DNA of 17,422 bases from UBA7236 sp964638865. GTDB lineage: Bacteria > Bacteroidota > Bacteroidia > Chitinophagales > BACL12. Shown here piece after piece: positions 8,855 through 16,254 of this stretch. Each line of letters opens with the position of its first letter. Position 1 is the first letter of the stretch. The notes under the pieces are model-generated. The model was not told where the DNA came from, did not search any database, and worked only from the letters and a program-made list of their open reading frames with translations. Where the stretch lies: NCBI GenBank assembly GCA_964638865.1, contig CAZXBG010000091.1, positions 1 through 17,422 of the forward strand. Direction: 5' to 3'. A program made the translations under genes and the position numbers.

Positions 8855-9018
8855 AATTTGAATATCCATAAAGATACAAACGAAATAACATTTGGAAACC
8901 ACATTTTGTTAAAATTACGTAAATATGATAAGGCATTTGCGAAATTGGCATGAAATTGTATTTATGTAATACCAGTTAATGCAACATCTATTATTTATAA
9001 CAATTAAAAAAGCGAGCT

Positions 9019-9177
9019 ATGAAAGCGAAAAATGTGCAACGAATCGTATGCGCAGAGGGCTCGCAATCTTTTGGGCCCGGACGCGTAACATCTAAACCTG
9101 AACCTGGTGAACTGGGCAGGCAACGTGAAATTATTATTATTCAAAAACCTGCACCGGCAGTTCTTATTACGCAATAA
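9019..9177 (+). CDS. Possible small protein of 52 residues, unknown function
   Basis: An ATG at 9019 opens a plus-strand frame beginning MKAKNVQRIVCAEGSQ and ending PAPAVLITQ, with a TAA at 9175-9177. The DNA here is clearly richer in G and C than the flanking spacer. The frame has no signal peptide or membrane segment; it has Gly/Pro-rich middle residues and a run of four Ile. It ends 6 bases before the stop of the minus-strand TamL-like gene and is divergent from the propeller operon, so it fits neatly into the only free space on that strand. Against it: no recognisable family, no ribosome-binding site (normal in this phylum), and a possible terminator of the TamL-like gene overlaps its 3' part. 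The composition and placement favour a gene over chance, but weakly. Confidence 0.42.
   Translation: MKAKNVQRIVCAEGSQSFGPGRVTSKPEPGELGRQREIIIIQKPAPAVLITQ
9143..9162 (-). terminator. Possible weak terminator of the TamL-like gene
   Basis: Read on the minus strand, AACTGC-CGGT-GCA-g-GTT forms a short stem with one bulged base, and a run of five T follows it directly. It lies about 20 bases after the stop codon at 9184. The stem is short, and the element sits inside the possible plus-strand small ORF, so it may be coincidence. Confidence 0.3.
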
Positions 9178-9183
9178 ATATTT

Positions 9184-11530
9184 TCAGAAAGGATATCCGA
9201 TAGCAATATTGAGCGCTACTTTTTTAGCGGGAATTTCAAAATCCAAATCGTGGTAATAGGTTTTGTATTCCTCTGCAAAGGGACCGTCCAAAGCAGGGTC
9301 ATAAAGCGGATAGGCAGCGTCCAGTCTTATTATAAAAAGTGCAAGGTCTAAACGCAAACCAATACCCGGACCTACAGCCAAAAGTTTGAAAAAATTTGGT
9401 TGTGCAATTTCCGCATGCGGACGGAAAGGATCCTTTTTTAAGGTGAAGGTATTTCCAACATCACAAAATACTGCGCCTTCCAAAATATTAATGATATCGA
9501 AACGGTATTCCAAGTTAAATTCGATTTTGATATCTGCAACCTGGTCTATTCGGCTAAAGTTGGAAGTGTCGTAGGCTACATATGCACCCGGACCGAGTTT
9601 ACGCACGGTGAAGGCTCTTATGCTGTATGCACCACCTGTAAAAAATTGTTTTACATAGGGTATTACTTCTGTATTCACAAAGGAAGAATCAGTAGTTTTA
9701 AATGGAATTGCAATTCCTGCATTTGTTCTGGCAACGATTTTATTTTTTGTATTCAGATTTAAATAAACCCGATAATCACCATCTACTTTGATAAAGTCAG
9801 AAAAAGGAGTATTTATTTCACCGGATGCCCTTAAATATTGATCCCATCGGTGAAAGGAGGGTTTTTGTGTATTTAATAAAAATGTATAACCATAACCAAC
9901 AATTACAACTTCTTCAAAACTCTGTTTTAATAGCGGATTTAAGTTTAATTCATTTTTAAATTCCTCGGATATTTCCGGTACTCTTACAATATTAATAGTA
10001 GGTATTGGTGCTTTAACAATGTGCTGTTTATTAGCACGATCTTTTTTTGAATTTTCATAAATAGAAAATGAATATTCAAAAGCCGTATTAAATAATGTAA
10101 AATCATTTACCTGTGCAATATAATTGAAATTCAGGTTGATATCAGTTTTAGGAAAATACCTTTTCGGTACATTAAACGGAGAAGGCCATAAAAAGGTTGG
10201 AATCCGCAAACCTACACCTGCATTTAATTCTGAGGTATTGATAAATGCTTCTCCTCCACCTAATTGTGTTTCAATACCCCCTTTTAAATTAATTTTAAAT
10301 TGATCGAGGTTATGGAATAGATTTTTGTGGGTATAACTTAAATTTAATGAATTTCCCAGTAAATAATCCGCAGTTGTGCTTGCATTTAATTCATAGGATA
10401 CTCCTTTAGCAGGAAGCGGATCAAGTTTTATTAAAAGGTCTATATATTGTAAATAGGAGGTGGAATCCCAATTTTCCAATACTTGAACAGTAACATATTT
10501 ATACATTCCCAGAGTGCTAAAAGAAGCAACGGTTCGTTGGATCAGCGAATCGGAATAATTATTTTCAGGGTTTAAGAAAATATTGTTGGCTATAGATTTT
10601 GGTTTATAATTATCTTTTGAATTTATGAGATAATAATCTGTGCGCAATTTTTTCTGAACAACCCTTTTAATTTTTCCATTTTTGCTCACTTCAAATTGTT
10701 TATCGGAGGCGTTATCGTGTTCTAAAAAATACCGGAATAAAGCATCATCGCTGATCTCCTTTATTTCCCGCTTTTTCACCATAAGCATTGCAGCGGTATC
10801 GGAAGCGGTTTTAATATATCGGTCCAATACTTTTTGCTGGCTTTCCCTTTTAACATTAGCGCTATCAGAATAGTGAATTGCATAATCGGGTACCGTTCCC
10901 TCAATAAAATCGGTTTCTGAGTTTGGATATACATAAATATTTTTAATCCTGAATGGATGATGTACGGTATCGTTCACAGGATTACTTATTTTAACAAAAA
11001 CGTCGAGGGAGTCGTTTCCGGAGGTGCTATCCACTTCGAAATAAACATATTCTTTTTGAAATTTATAATATCCTACGTTGCGCAAATTATCACTTAATCG
11101 CNNNNNNNNNNNNNNNNNNNNNNNNNNNNNNNNNNNNNNNNNNNNNNNNNNNNNNNNNNNNNNNNNNNNNNNNNNNNNNNNNNNNNNNNNNNNNNNNNNN
11201 NTTGGTATCGTGTGTTTCCTGAAATTTTATGTAGTGGTCGATACCGGTATCGCCTAGCATGTATAAAGAGGTTTTCAGCGGGAAAATCCGGAACAATTCA
11301 TCATTTTTTTCAAGTTTACTCAGATCGATTAGTGCATCTTCAAGTTTATCGGGATCAATATCTCCGATTATAGAATCGGTGTAAGTGATAGTGGTTTTGT
11401 CGTAGAGATATTCATTAGTTTTGAGATATTTAGTAGCATTGCATCCTGTAATAATAGGAATGGCGCAAAGGAAAACAGCTACTAACTGATAAAATGATCT
11501 TCTATGTTGACGAAAGCCCGTATTAAACAT
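9184..11530 (-). CDS. TamL-like BamA/TamA-family outer-membrane assembly lipoprotein, split by an assembly gap
   Basis: One gene is read through a run of 100 N (11102-11201). The N-terminal piece (11530-11202, 109 codons) starts MFNTGFRQHRR, has a hydrophobic segment and a lipobox ITGC, then NATKYLKTNEYLYDK, the usual opening of Bacteroidota TamA-like lipoproteins (TamL). After the gap the frame is open from the first base (RLSDNLRNVGYYKF, a POTRA-type motif) through a second POTRA-like region. It then continues into an Omp85/surface-antigen beta-barrel of about 400 residues with the loop-6-type motif SIRAF-RKLGPGAY, and ends in a terminal Phe (IAIGYPF) as BamA substrates do. The apparent start at 11085 is a TTG created by the gap and is not real. 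The missing piece is probably an N-terminal POTRA region. The family helps insert proteins into the outer membrane. The 5' end overlaps the divergent methyltransferase gene by 27 bases. Confidence 0.85.
11102..11201. other. Assembly gap (100 N) inside the TamL-like gene
   Basis: Exactly 100 N, a usual scaffolding placeholder and not a measured length. The coding frames on its two sides differ by one base at this length; they join in frame only if the true missing length is a multiple of three. Confidence 0.98.
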
Positions 11531-12241
11531 TTACAAAACTTAAAACTTAAAAAGTATCGGCAAAATTATACCGAATTTGTTATAGAAGGAGATAAATTAA
11601 TCACCGAGGCATTGGTGGAGAATGCTGATATTCTACTTTTAGCAGCAACAAAAACCTGGATTGGAGAGCATAAACATAAAATTCCAAAACATATTGCTGT
11701 GGAAGAAGTGAGTGAAAAGGAAATGGAAAAAATATCCTCCTTTAAAACGCCACAAGCCGTTATAGCATTGATTGAAATTCCAAAACAGGATATTAAAAAA
11801 AGCCTGAAAAAGGAAGATTGGATACTTGTTTTGGATGGCATTCAAGACCCCGGAAATATGGGTACCATTATCCGTTCGGCTGATTGGTTTGGAGTGCACA
11901 CAATTGTTTGCAGTGACGATTGTGTGGAGTTATATAACCCGAAAGTAATTCAGGCAACCATGGGTTCCTTGTTCAGAGTGGAGATTTATTACTTGAACAT
12001 TGGGGAATTTCTTCAACAGTCCCACAAAATAAAATATGCAGCTACACTAAATGGGGAAAATATTTTCCAGATAAACTTCGAAATACCCGGAATTCTGGTA
12101 ATTGGGAGTGAATCACACGGAATTCGTCCTGAAGTCTTAAAACACTGCACAACTGAGGTATCTATTCCAGCCTATGGCAAAGCGGAAAGCCTGAATGCCG
12201 CTGTTGCCACTTCTATTCTGCTCAGTCGAATTAGAGGGTAG
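11504..12241 (+). CDS. SpoU/TrmH-family RNA 2'-O-methyltransferase
   Basis: This is a 245-residue enzyme expected to transfer a methyl group from S-adenosylmethionine to a ribose 2'-hydroxyl in rRNA or tRNA. Residues about 20-95 resemble the SpoU substrate-binding domain (FVIEGDKLITEAL). The SPOUT catalytic domain shows all three motifs: motif 1 DPGNMGTIIR at 115-124 with N118 and the catalytic-type R124, motif 2 VIGSESHGI at 199-207, and motif 3 IPAYGKAESLNAAVA at 221-235 with S229, L230 and N231. The length is typical of the RlmB/TsnR-like group; the exact target nucleotide cannot be told. The start MLTKARIKHLQNL fits the usual N-terminus of this family, so the ATG at 11504 is well supported even though it overlaps the divergent TamL-like start. 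It is the only confident plus-strand gene in the window. Confidence 0.93.
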   Translation: MLTKARIKHLQNLKLKKYRQNYTEFVIEGDKLITEALVENADILLLAATKTWIGEHKHKIPKHIAVEEVSEKEMEKISSFKTPQAVIALIEIPKQDIKKSLKKEDWILVLDGIQDPGNMGTIIRSADWFGVHTIVCSDDCVELYNPKVIQATMGSLFRVEIYYLNIGEFLQQSHKIKYAATLNGENIFQINFEIPGILVIGSESHGIRPEVLKHCTTEVSIPAYGKAESLNAAVATSILLSRIRG

Positions 12242-12357
12242 GGGAGAGGGATGTTTATCTTGAGTCGAGAATCGGGACAAGGGAAATTAAAGGATTGGAT
12301 TCGTGAGATGGATATTAGTTCTTAGCCTTCCTGCCGACAACGTCAGCGTAAGACAGA

Positions 12358-12387
12358 TTCTGGGTTCTGAATTCTGAGTTCTGGGTT
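12358..12387. repeat. Heptamer tandem repeat, four units of TTCTGRR
   Basis: Four consecutive 7-base units read TTCTGGG, TTCTGAA, TTCTGAG and TTCTGGG, followed by a partial unit TT. The repeat is non-coding and lies about 85 bases before the assembly gap. Repeats of this kind could expand or contract, and may have contributed to the broken assembly nearby. Confidence 0.8.
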
Positions 12388-12472
12388 AACGACTGCCTGC
12401 GATTGTGACTGCGACTTTTCAAGCTTACTAACCGATTGATGTTCATTATTTTTTGATTATTATTCATCATTC

Positions 12473-12572
12473 NNNNNNNNNNNNNNNNNNNNNNNNNNNN
12501 NNNNNNNNNNNNNNNNNNNNNNNNNNNNNNNNNNNNNNNNNNNNNNNNNNNNNNNNNNNNNNNNNNNNNNNN
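12473..12572. other. Assembly gap (100 N) in the intergenic spacer
   Basis: Exactly 100 N, again a placeholder length. It is bounded on the left by low-complexity AT-rich DNA and on the right by 39 bases before the stop of the next gene, so no gene is visibly broken by it. Confidence 0.98.
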
Positions 12573-12611
12573 ATTATACTTTGCCTTTCCCCGTGCCGGT
12601 TTTGAACTTCC

Positions 12612-13517
12612 TTAGCGCTGATATATATTTGGATCCACTCCTTCTCTTTTTGGAGTATTGTCGGGCGGGGCATCAAGTGTTTGATCGAACACTTTTTCTT
12701 TGAAATGCCACATGCCTTTTTTGAAGTAAAAGCCTACATAGGTGCCATCGGGTATATAGGTGAAGTAAATGCCTTCCGACATTGGGTTTTCTGGTCTGAG
12801 GTAGCTAATTACGATCATCTCAAGTTTTTCATCATAATTTACGTTTGGAGATGCATCTTCCTTGTATTCCACAACTATTCTCGTTTTAGGGTCGGGATTA
12901 TCTTTTAACAAAAACATAGGTGAACCAAAAACAGGGGAATCAAACTGGTCGAATGTTAAAACGTCCACTATTTTCTTATTACTCCATTTATCATTTCCAT
13001 CCCAACCGAAGAGTAAATAGTAATCCTGTTTTTTATATTGTTGTTTTACGATATTAAAATAGATGCAACCATACCAGCTGTTGGCGGTCAATACAGTATC
13101 CTGTTCATTTCCAATAAATAAACTCATGTCGATGAGTGGATACATTTTTAATTCGCCCGAATTCATCTGTATGGTTCCATAATAACGGTACGATTGATCC
13201 TTCATGGTTAATTGCCAGGTGATTATGCGAAAATTATTATCGGAAGGTGTAACAATAGAAATAGTTTTGAGCGAATCGAAAGGATAGAGGTATGAATTTT
13301 CAATTTTGAGAGCTTGAACTAATCTCTTTAAAAATTGAATACAGGCAACTTCTCTGATCTCCCAGTTTCTGCTTTGCACCGCAGAATCGCCGAGAAACTG
13401 CAGCGTGTCTTCATATTGCTGCAATTTCAAATAGTTTTCCGGTGATATTTCGGATGCATTTTGTGCAGATAAAACAGATGCTGAACAAACTAAAATTGCA
13501 AAAATGATTTTTCTCAT
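12612..13517 (-). CDS. Exported protein of unknown function (301 residues)
   Basis: Residues 1-19 (MRKIIFAILVCSASVLSAQ) are a signal peptide. The mature protein of about 282 residues is mixed alpha/beta by composition, with few cysteines and no T9SS tail, lipobox or membrane segment, so the periplasm is the likely site. Distinctive segments are NSWYGCIYFNIV, YYLLFGWDGNDKWSNKKI and SPVFGSPMF; I have the impression of similar proteins in other Bacteroidota but can assign no family or reaction. The start ATG opens directly into the signal peptide. The gene lies downstream of the thiolase in the same direction, but a strong terminator at 13561-13585 separates them, so it is probably transcribed separately from the short region 13518-13560. 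Confidence 0.82.
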   Translation of the reverse strand: MRKIIFAILVCSASVLSAQNASEISPENYLKLQQYEDTLQFLGDSAVQSRNWEIREVACIQFLKRLVQALKIENSYLYPFDSLKTISIVTPSDNNFRIITWQLTMKDQSYRYYGTIQMNSGELKMYPLIDMSLFIGNEQDTVLTANSWYGCIYFNIVKQQYKKQDYYLLFGWDGNDKWSNKKIVDVLTFDQFDSPVFGSPMFLLKDNPDPKTRIVVEYKEDASPNVNYDEKLEMIVISYLRPENPMSEGIYFTYIPDGTYVGFYFKKGMWHFKEKVFDQTLDAPPDNTPKREGVDPNIYQR

Positions 13518-13560
13518 TGAGGTTAAGTTGGCTGAAACGGATGCTGATGATTAAATTAAA

Positions 13561-13585
13561 ATGCCTGAGCACAAAACTCAGGCAT
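13561..13585 (-). terminator. Intrinsic terminator of the thiolase gene
   Basis: A perfect 9-base-pair stem, ATGCCTGAG (13561-13569) with CTCAGGCAT (13577-13585), encloses a 7-base loop. On the minus strand it is followed immediately by TTTAATTTAA. It lies 88 bases after the thiolase stop codon and 43 bases before the next gene's start, which fits Rho-independent termination of the thiolase transcript. Confidence 0.8.
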
Positions 13586-13673
13586 ATAAATGATATTTAA
13601 AGTAAAATTATTGTGTGGGAGGATGTGAATATTCTTGTTATTGCTGCGTTTCTGTATATCCCCCCAAACTTTT

Positions 13674-14852
13674 CTACATTCTTTCTAACACAATCGCACT
13701 TGCACCACCACCGCCGTTACAAATTCCGGCACATCCGTATTTTGCATTATTATTTTGTAAAGCGCTCAGTAAGGTAATGGTGATACGCGCTCCCGAACTT
13801 CCAACCGGGTGACCTATGGATACTCCACCACCGTAAATATTGGTTCTGTCGTGTCGAATTCCGAGGTCTTTCATATTTGCAAGTGCAACAACTGCAAAGG
13901 CTTCGTTGATCTCAAAATAATCGATATCGCTAATTTCCAGACCTGCATTTTTGATTGCTTTCGGCATTGCTTTCGCGGGTGTGGTGGTAAACCATTCCGG
14001 AGCTTGTTGAGCATCGGCAAAACCAATAATTTTTGCAAGGGGTTTAATACCCATTTCTTCCGCTTTTTCTCTGCTCATTAACACTACTGCTGAGGCGCCA
14101 TCATTGATATTACTCGCATTTGCTGCAGTTATAGTTCCATCTTTTTCAAAAGCAGGAGATAAGGTTGGAATACGATCCATTTTCACCTTCGTAAAATCTT
14201 CGTCCTCCCGAACAATAATGGGTTCTCCTTTTTTTTGAGGAATAACCACCGGAACCACTTCATTTGCAAAATATCCGTTTTTCCAGGCTTCTGCGGCGCG
14301 ACGATAACTTTCAATGGCATAATTATCCTGATCTTCTCTTGAAAATTTATATTCCCTGGCGCAGGTTTCACCGCAACTTCCCATGTGTTTGTTGCCATAA
14401 GGATCCCACAAACCGTCTTTTATAACGCCGTCGGTAACTTCCTTGTTTCCCATTTTTGCTCCCCAACGCTCGCTGGCAAGGTAATAGGGAACATTGCTCA
14501 TGCTTTCCATTCCTCCTGCAACCACAATGTCGTTGGTTCCAAGCATAATAGATTGTGCTCCGAGCATGATGGCTTTCATTCCGGAAGCGCACACTTTATT
14601 AATTGTTGTAGATGGGGTACTATCGGGAATGCCCGCTGCAAGCATTGCCTGTGTAACGGGAGCCTGACCGATGTTTGCGGACAACACATTGCCCATATAC
14701 ACTTCCTGCACGTCGGAAAACTGAATTCCGGAGCGTTCAACGGCGGCTTTTATAACATGGGCACCCAGTTGTGGCGCTGTTAACGATGCTAAAGCTCCCC
14801 CAAAACTCCCGATTGGCGTTCGGGCAACGGCTACTATATATACTTCTTTCAT
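13674..14852 (-). CDS. Thiolase (acetyl-CoA C-acyltransferase)
   Basis: This 392-residue protein is full length for the family. Thiolases condense two acyl-CoA molecules, or cleave 3-ketoacyl-CoA with CoA, in acetoacetyl-CoA synthesis or fatty-acid beta-oxidation. The nucleophile C88 lies in NKVCASGMKA, the NEAFA motif is at 316-320, the catalytic H348 is in GGGVSIGHPVGSSGAR, and the acid/base C378 is in CAGICNGGGGASA. A Met near 158 (NKHMGSCGE) and overall similarity suggest the short-chain acetoacetyl-CoA type (AtoB-like), but degradative and biosynthetic roles cannot be separated from sequence alone. The protein is cytoplasmic, with no signal peptide. It stands alone: the minus-strand gene upstream is an unrelated exported protein 215 bases away, a perfect TAnnTTTG -7 element precedes the start, and a strong terminator follows. 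Confidence 0.96.
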   Translation of the reverse strand: MKEVYIVAVARTPIGSFGGALASLTAPQLGAHVIKAAVERSGIQFSDVQEVYMGNVLSANIGQAPVTQAMLAAGIPDSTPSTTINKVCASGMKAIMLGAQSIMLGTNDIVVAGGMESMSNVPYYLASERWGAKMGNKEVTDGVIKDGLWDPYGNKHMGSCGETCAREYKFSREDQDNYAIESYRRAAEAWKNGYFANEVVPVVIPQKKGEPIIVREDEDFTKVKMDRIPTLSPAFEKDGTITAANASNINDGASAVVLMSREKAEEMGIKPLAKIIGFADAQQAPEWFTTTPAKAMPKAIKNAGLEISDIDYFEINEAFAVVALANMKDLGIRHDRTNIYGGGVSIGHPVGSSGARITITLLSALQNNNAKYGCAGICNGGGGASAIVLERM

Positions 14853-14881
14853 ATTGTCTTTTGATAATTAATGAGTTAGCG

Positions 14882-14889
14882 CAAAATTA
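14882..14889 (-). promoter_or_regulatory. Bacteroidota-type -7 promoter element for the thiolase gene
   Basis: On the minus strand the sequence TAATTTTG matches the Bacteroidota -7 consensus TAnnTTTG in full, ending 29 bases before the thiolase ATG, so the leader would be about 25 bases. No good -33 TTG was found at the usual 19-20-base spacing, so this is a moderate call. Confidence 0.45.
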
Positions 14890-14961
14890 AGTTTCAAAAA
14901 GGAAATTTTTTTGATGATGGAGTGTTGACAGTATTTCGCAGCAAGGCTGTGCCGTCATGAC

Positions 14962-15013
14962 GCAGGGTTGGCATGCTATATTTATTTTATGGAATGCCGA
15001 ACCCTGCTGGGAA
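14962..15013. repeat. Palindromic dispersed repeat, copy 1
   Basis: An imperfect palindrome has left arm GCAGGGTTGGCAT (14962-14974) and right arm ATGCC-g-AACCCTGC (14994-15007, one bulged base), with a 19-base AT-rich loop, followed by TGGGAA. It shares an exact 18-base string, GCCGAACCCTGCTGGGAA (14996-15013), and the opposite-arm word AGGGTTGGC with the copy at 16202-16249, in the same orientation. A short perfect palindrome CGTCATGACG (14953-14962) abuts it. It lies about 55 bases after the stop codon at 15068. No T-run follows on either strand, so a REP-like element or mRNA 3' structure is more likely than a classical terminator. Confidence 0.75.
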
Positions 15014-15067
15014 TTCGAAGTAAAGATATTCTTCTCATAAATTCCATTTCTTGTTTCTGATTCGTAA

Positions 15068-15526
15068 TCAATTTTCCGGTTGCGGCATCCTTGGTGTACT
15101 TTTTATTTCATTTTTATTAAAGTACAATTTTTTAGTTAATAATCCATTTGTATCGTAATAATTCCAAATAAGATCTTTTGTCCAGCAATATCCATATTCA
15201 TTATCTCGATATATGAGCCGATAATAACCTTGTTCTTTTATTTGGGTATAGGAACTGTCATAATAAGTTTCATAATAGACTAGGTCTGACTGTTGAGAAA
15301 CAGTAAAAATTAATTTATTGCCTGCGTTATGCGAGCAATCACATGCATATTCTTCTAATTTGTCATTAATTCCGATTTTATCTAAATGACCTAAGGCAGT
15401 TGAACCTCCATTGGTTATCCCTGAATCAACCTGAATTTGATGTTCCATCCTGATGAGATCCTGACCAAATATTTGATTGGAGATTAATAAAACGAATGCT
15501 AAAAGAAGAAGTGCATGTACTTTCAT
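15068..15526 (-). CDS. Small exported protein of unknown function (152 residues)
   Basis: Residues 1-22 (MKVHALLLLAFVLLISNQIFGQ) form a signal peptide. The mature protein of 130 residues is Tyr-rich in its second half (YYETYYDSSYTQIKEQGYYR), with a segment NYYDTNGLLTKKLYFNKNEI that loosely resembles MORN/YwqK-type repeats; this likeness is weak. A Cys pair in ACDCSHNAG could bind a metal or form a disulfide. It has no T9SS tail or lipobox, so a periplasmic location is likely. It follows the lipoprotein gene by 45 bases in the same direction, which suggests a two-gene operon. No function can be assigned. Confidence 0.75.
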   Translation of the reverse strand: MKVHALLLLAFVLLISNQIFGQDLIRMEHQIQVDSGITNGGSTALGHLDKIGINDKLEEYACDCSHNAGNKLIFTVSQQSDLVYYETYYDSSYTQIKEQGYYRLIYRDNEYGYCWTKDLIWNYYDTNGLLTKKLYFNKNEIKSTPRMPQPEN

Positions 15527-15571
15527 TTTTTTATATTTTTTAAGTTTATTTATATTTTTACCTAAATTAGG

Positions 15572-16120
15572 CTAATCAAAATATGGATTATAAGTGATCC
15601 TTGTAATTTTTCTGTCAGCTTGATAAATATCAAAATAGGATTCTGATTCGGAATCGCTAATTCTAATTTGTCCACAATTGATACCGGGTTTGATATCCGG
15701 GTGTATAGTACCAACGTGATTACCAATGGCAAGTTGCTGTTTTAATAATTTAACTCTATCTGTCCTGATATCTGCGCTTAAAATGAAGGAATTAGAAATG
15801 TTACTCAAGAATGTAAATTTGTCGCCATTTACATAATCGGTAAAGATAGAATCTGTGATCGTCGCATCATGTGTATTCTCAGTATATGATACAGTTATAC
15901 TATCCAAATTTGCGTTAGATCTTAATATATCTGCGGTAATAATTTTATTAAACGGATAAGTATTATCCATTAAATTAGTATAAATACAAGGCTCATTTAT
16001 GGAATTTACATCGTTTTCCTGGCCGAGTGGTTTAGGTAACTCAGAACTTTTGTTGTTGTTACATCCGAGTAAGATTAAGGTAAAATATCCGATTACTATT
16101 GACGTATTTATCTTTTTCAT
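15572..16120 (-). CDS. Lipoprotein of unknown function (182 residues)
   Basis: The ATG at 16118-16120 opens MKKINTSIVIGYFTLILLGC, a lipoprotein signal with lipobox LLGC and lipidated C20, followed by NNNKSSE. The frame extends five codons further upstream, but that would add a Cys-containing stretch before the Lys pair and is not needed. The mature part has no recognised domain; it contains segments such as NLDSITVSYTENTHDATITDS and ends in PYFD. It is probably anchored in the inner or outer membrane facing the periplasm. It is the first gene of a probable pair with the small exported protein 45 bases downstream, and the pair is bracketed by two copies of a palindromic repeat. Confidence 0.78.
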   Translation of the reverse strand: MKKINTSIVIGYFTLILLGCNNNKSSELPKPLGQENDVNSINEPCIYTNLMDNTYPFNKIITADILRSNANLDSITVSYTENTHDATITDSIFTDYVNGDKFTFLSNISNSFILSADIRTDRVKLLKQQLAIGNHVGTIHPDIKPGINCGQIRISDSESESYFDIYQADRKITRITYNPYFD

Positions 16121-16201
16121 GTTGCAATAATGCATAAAAATTAAATAAATATACAGAATTATCTTTACGTTGGTATTAGGTAAGTCTAGACTTCGTTATG
16201 G

Positions 16202-16249
16202 AGGGTTGGCCGGGTTAGTTAATTTTTAGGGGCCGAACCCTGCTGGGAA
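16202..16249. repeat. Palindromic dispersed repeat, copy 2
   Basis: The left arm AGGGTTGGCC (16202-16211) pairs with GGCC-g-AACCCT (16231-16241) with the same one-base bulge as the other copy, around a 19-base loop that differs in sequence. The 18-base string GCCGAACCCTGCTGGGAA (16232-16249) is identical to that at 14996-15013. It starts 5 bases after the stop codon of the PKD-repeat gene on the minus strand. Both copies therefore lie just downstream of minus-strand genes, in the same orientation. Confidence 0.75.
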
Positions 16250-16254
16250 GTACA

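Larger units (their letters stand above)
12242..12611. other. Gene-free spacer with tandem repeat and assembly gap
   Basis: The stretch lies between the convergent ends of the methyltransferase gene (plus) and the exported-protein gene ending at 12612 (minus). It contains no credible ORF, a heptamer tandem repeat (12358-12387), a degenerate stretch with recurring GACTGC/CTGCGA words (about 12390-12416), an AT-rich run of ATTATT-like words up to the gap (about 12440-12472), and 100 N. No clear intrinsic terminator was seen for either gene; one could lie in the missing bases. Confidence 0.75.

Noticed and set aside
9184..11085. A separate gene starting at 11085
   Set aside because: The apparent start is a TTG next to the N run; the frame continues upstream without a stop into the gap and belongs to the TamL-like gene that begins at 11530.
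12467..12676. Minus-strand ORF crossing the second gap
   Set aside because: Half of it is N, and the rest is an alternative frame of the 3' end of the exported-protein gene; no evidence for a product.
14385..14783. Plus-strand ORF of 132 residues
   Set aside because: It is a shadow of the thiolase coding strand, with Cys/His-rich composition typical of antisense frames; the thiolase reading is certain.
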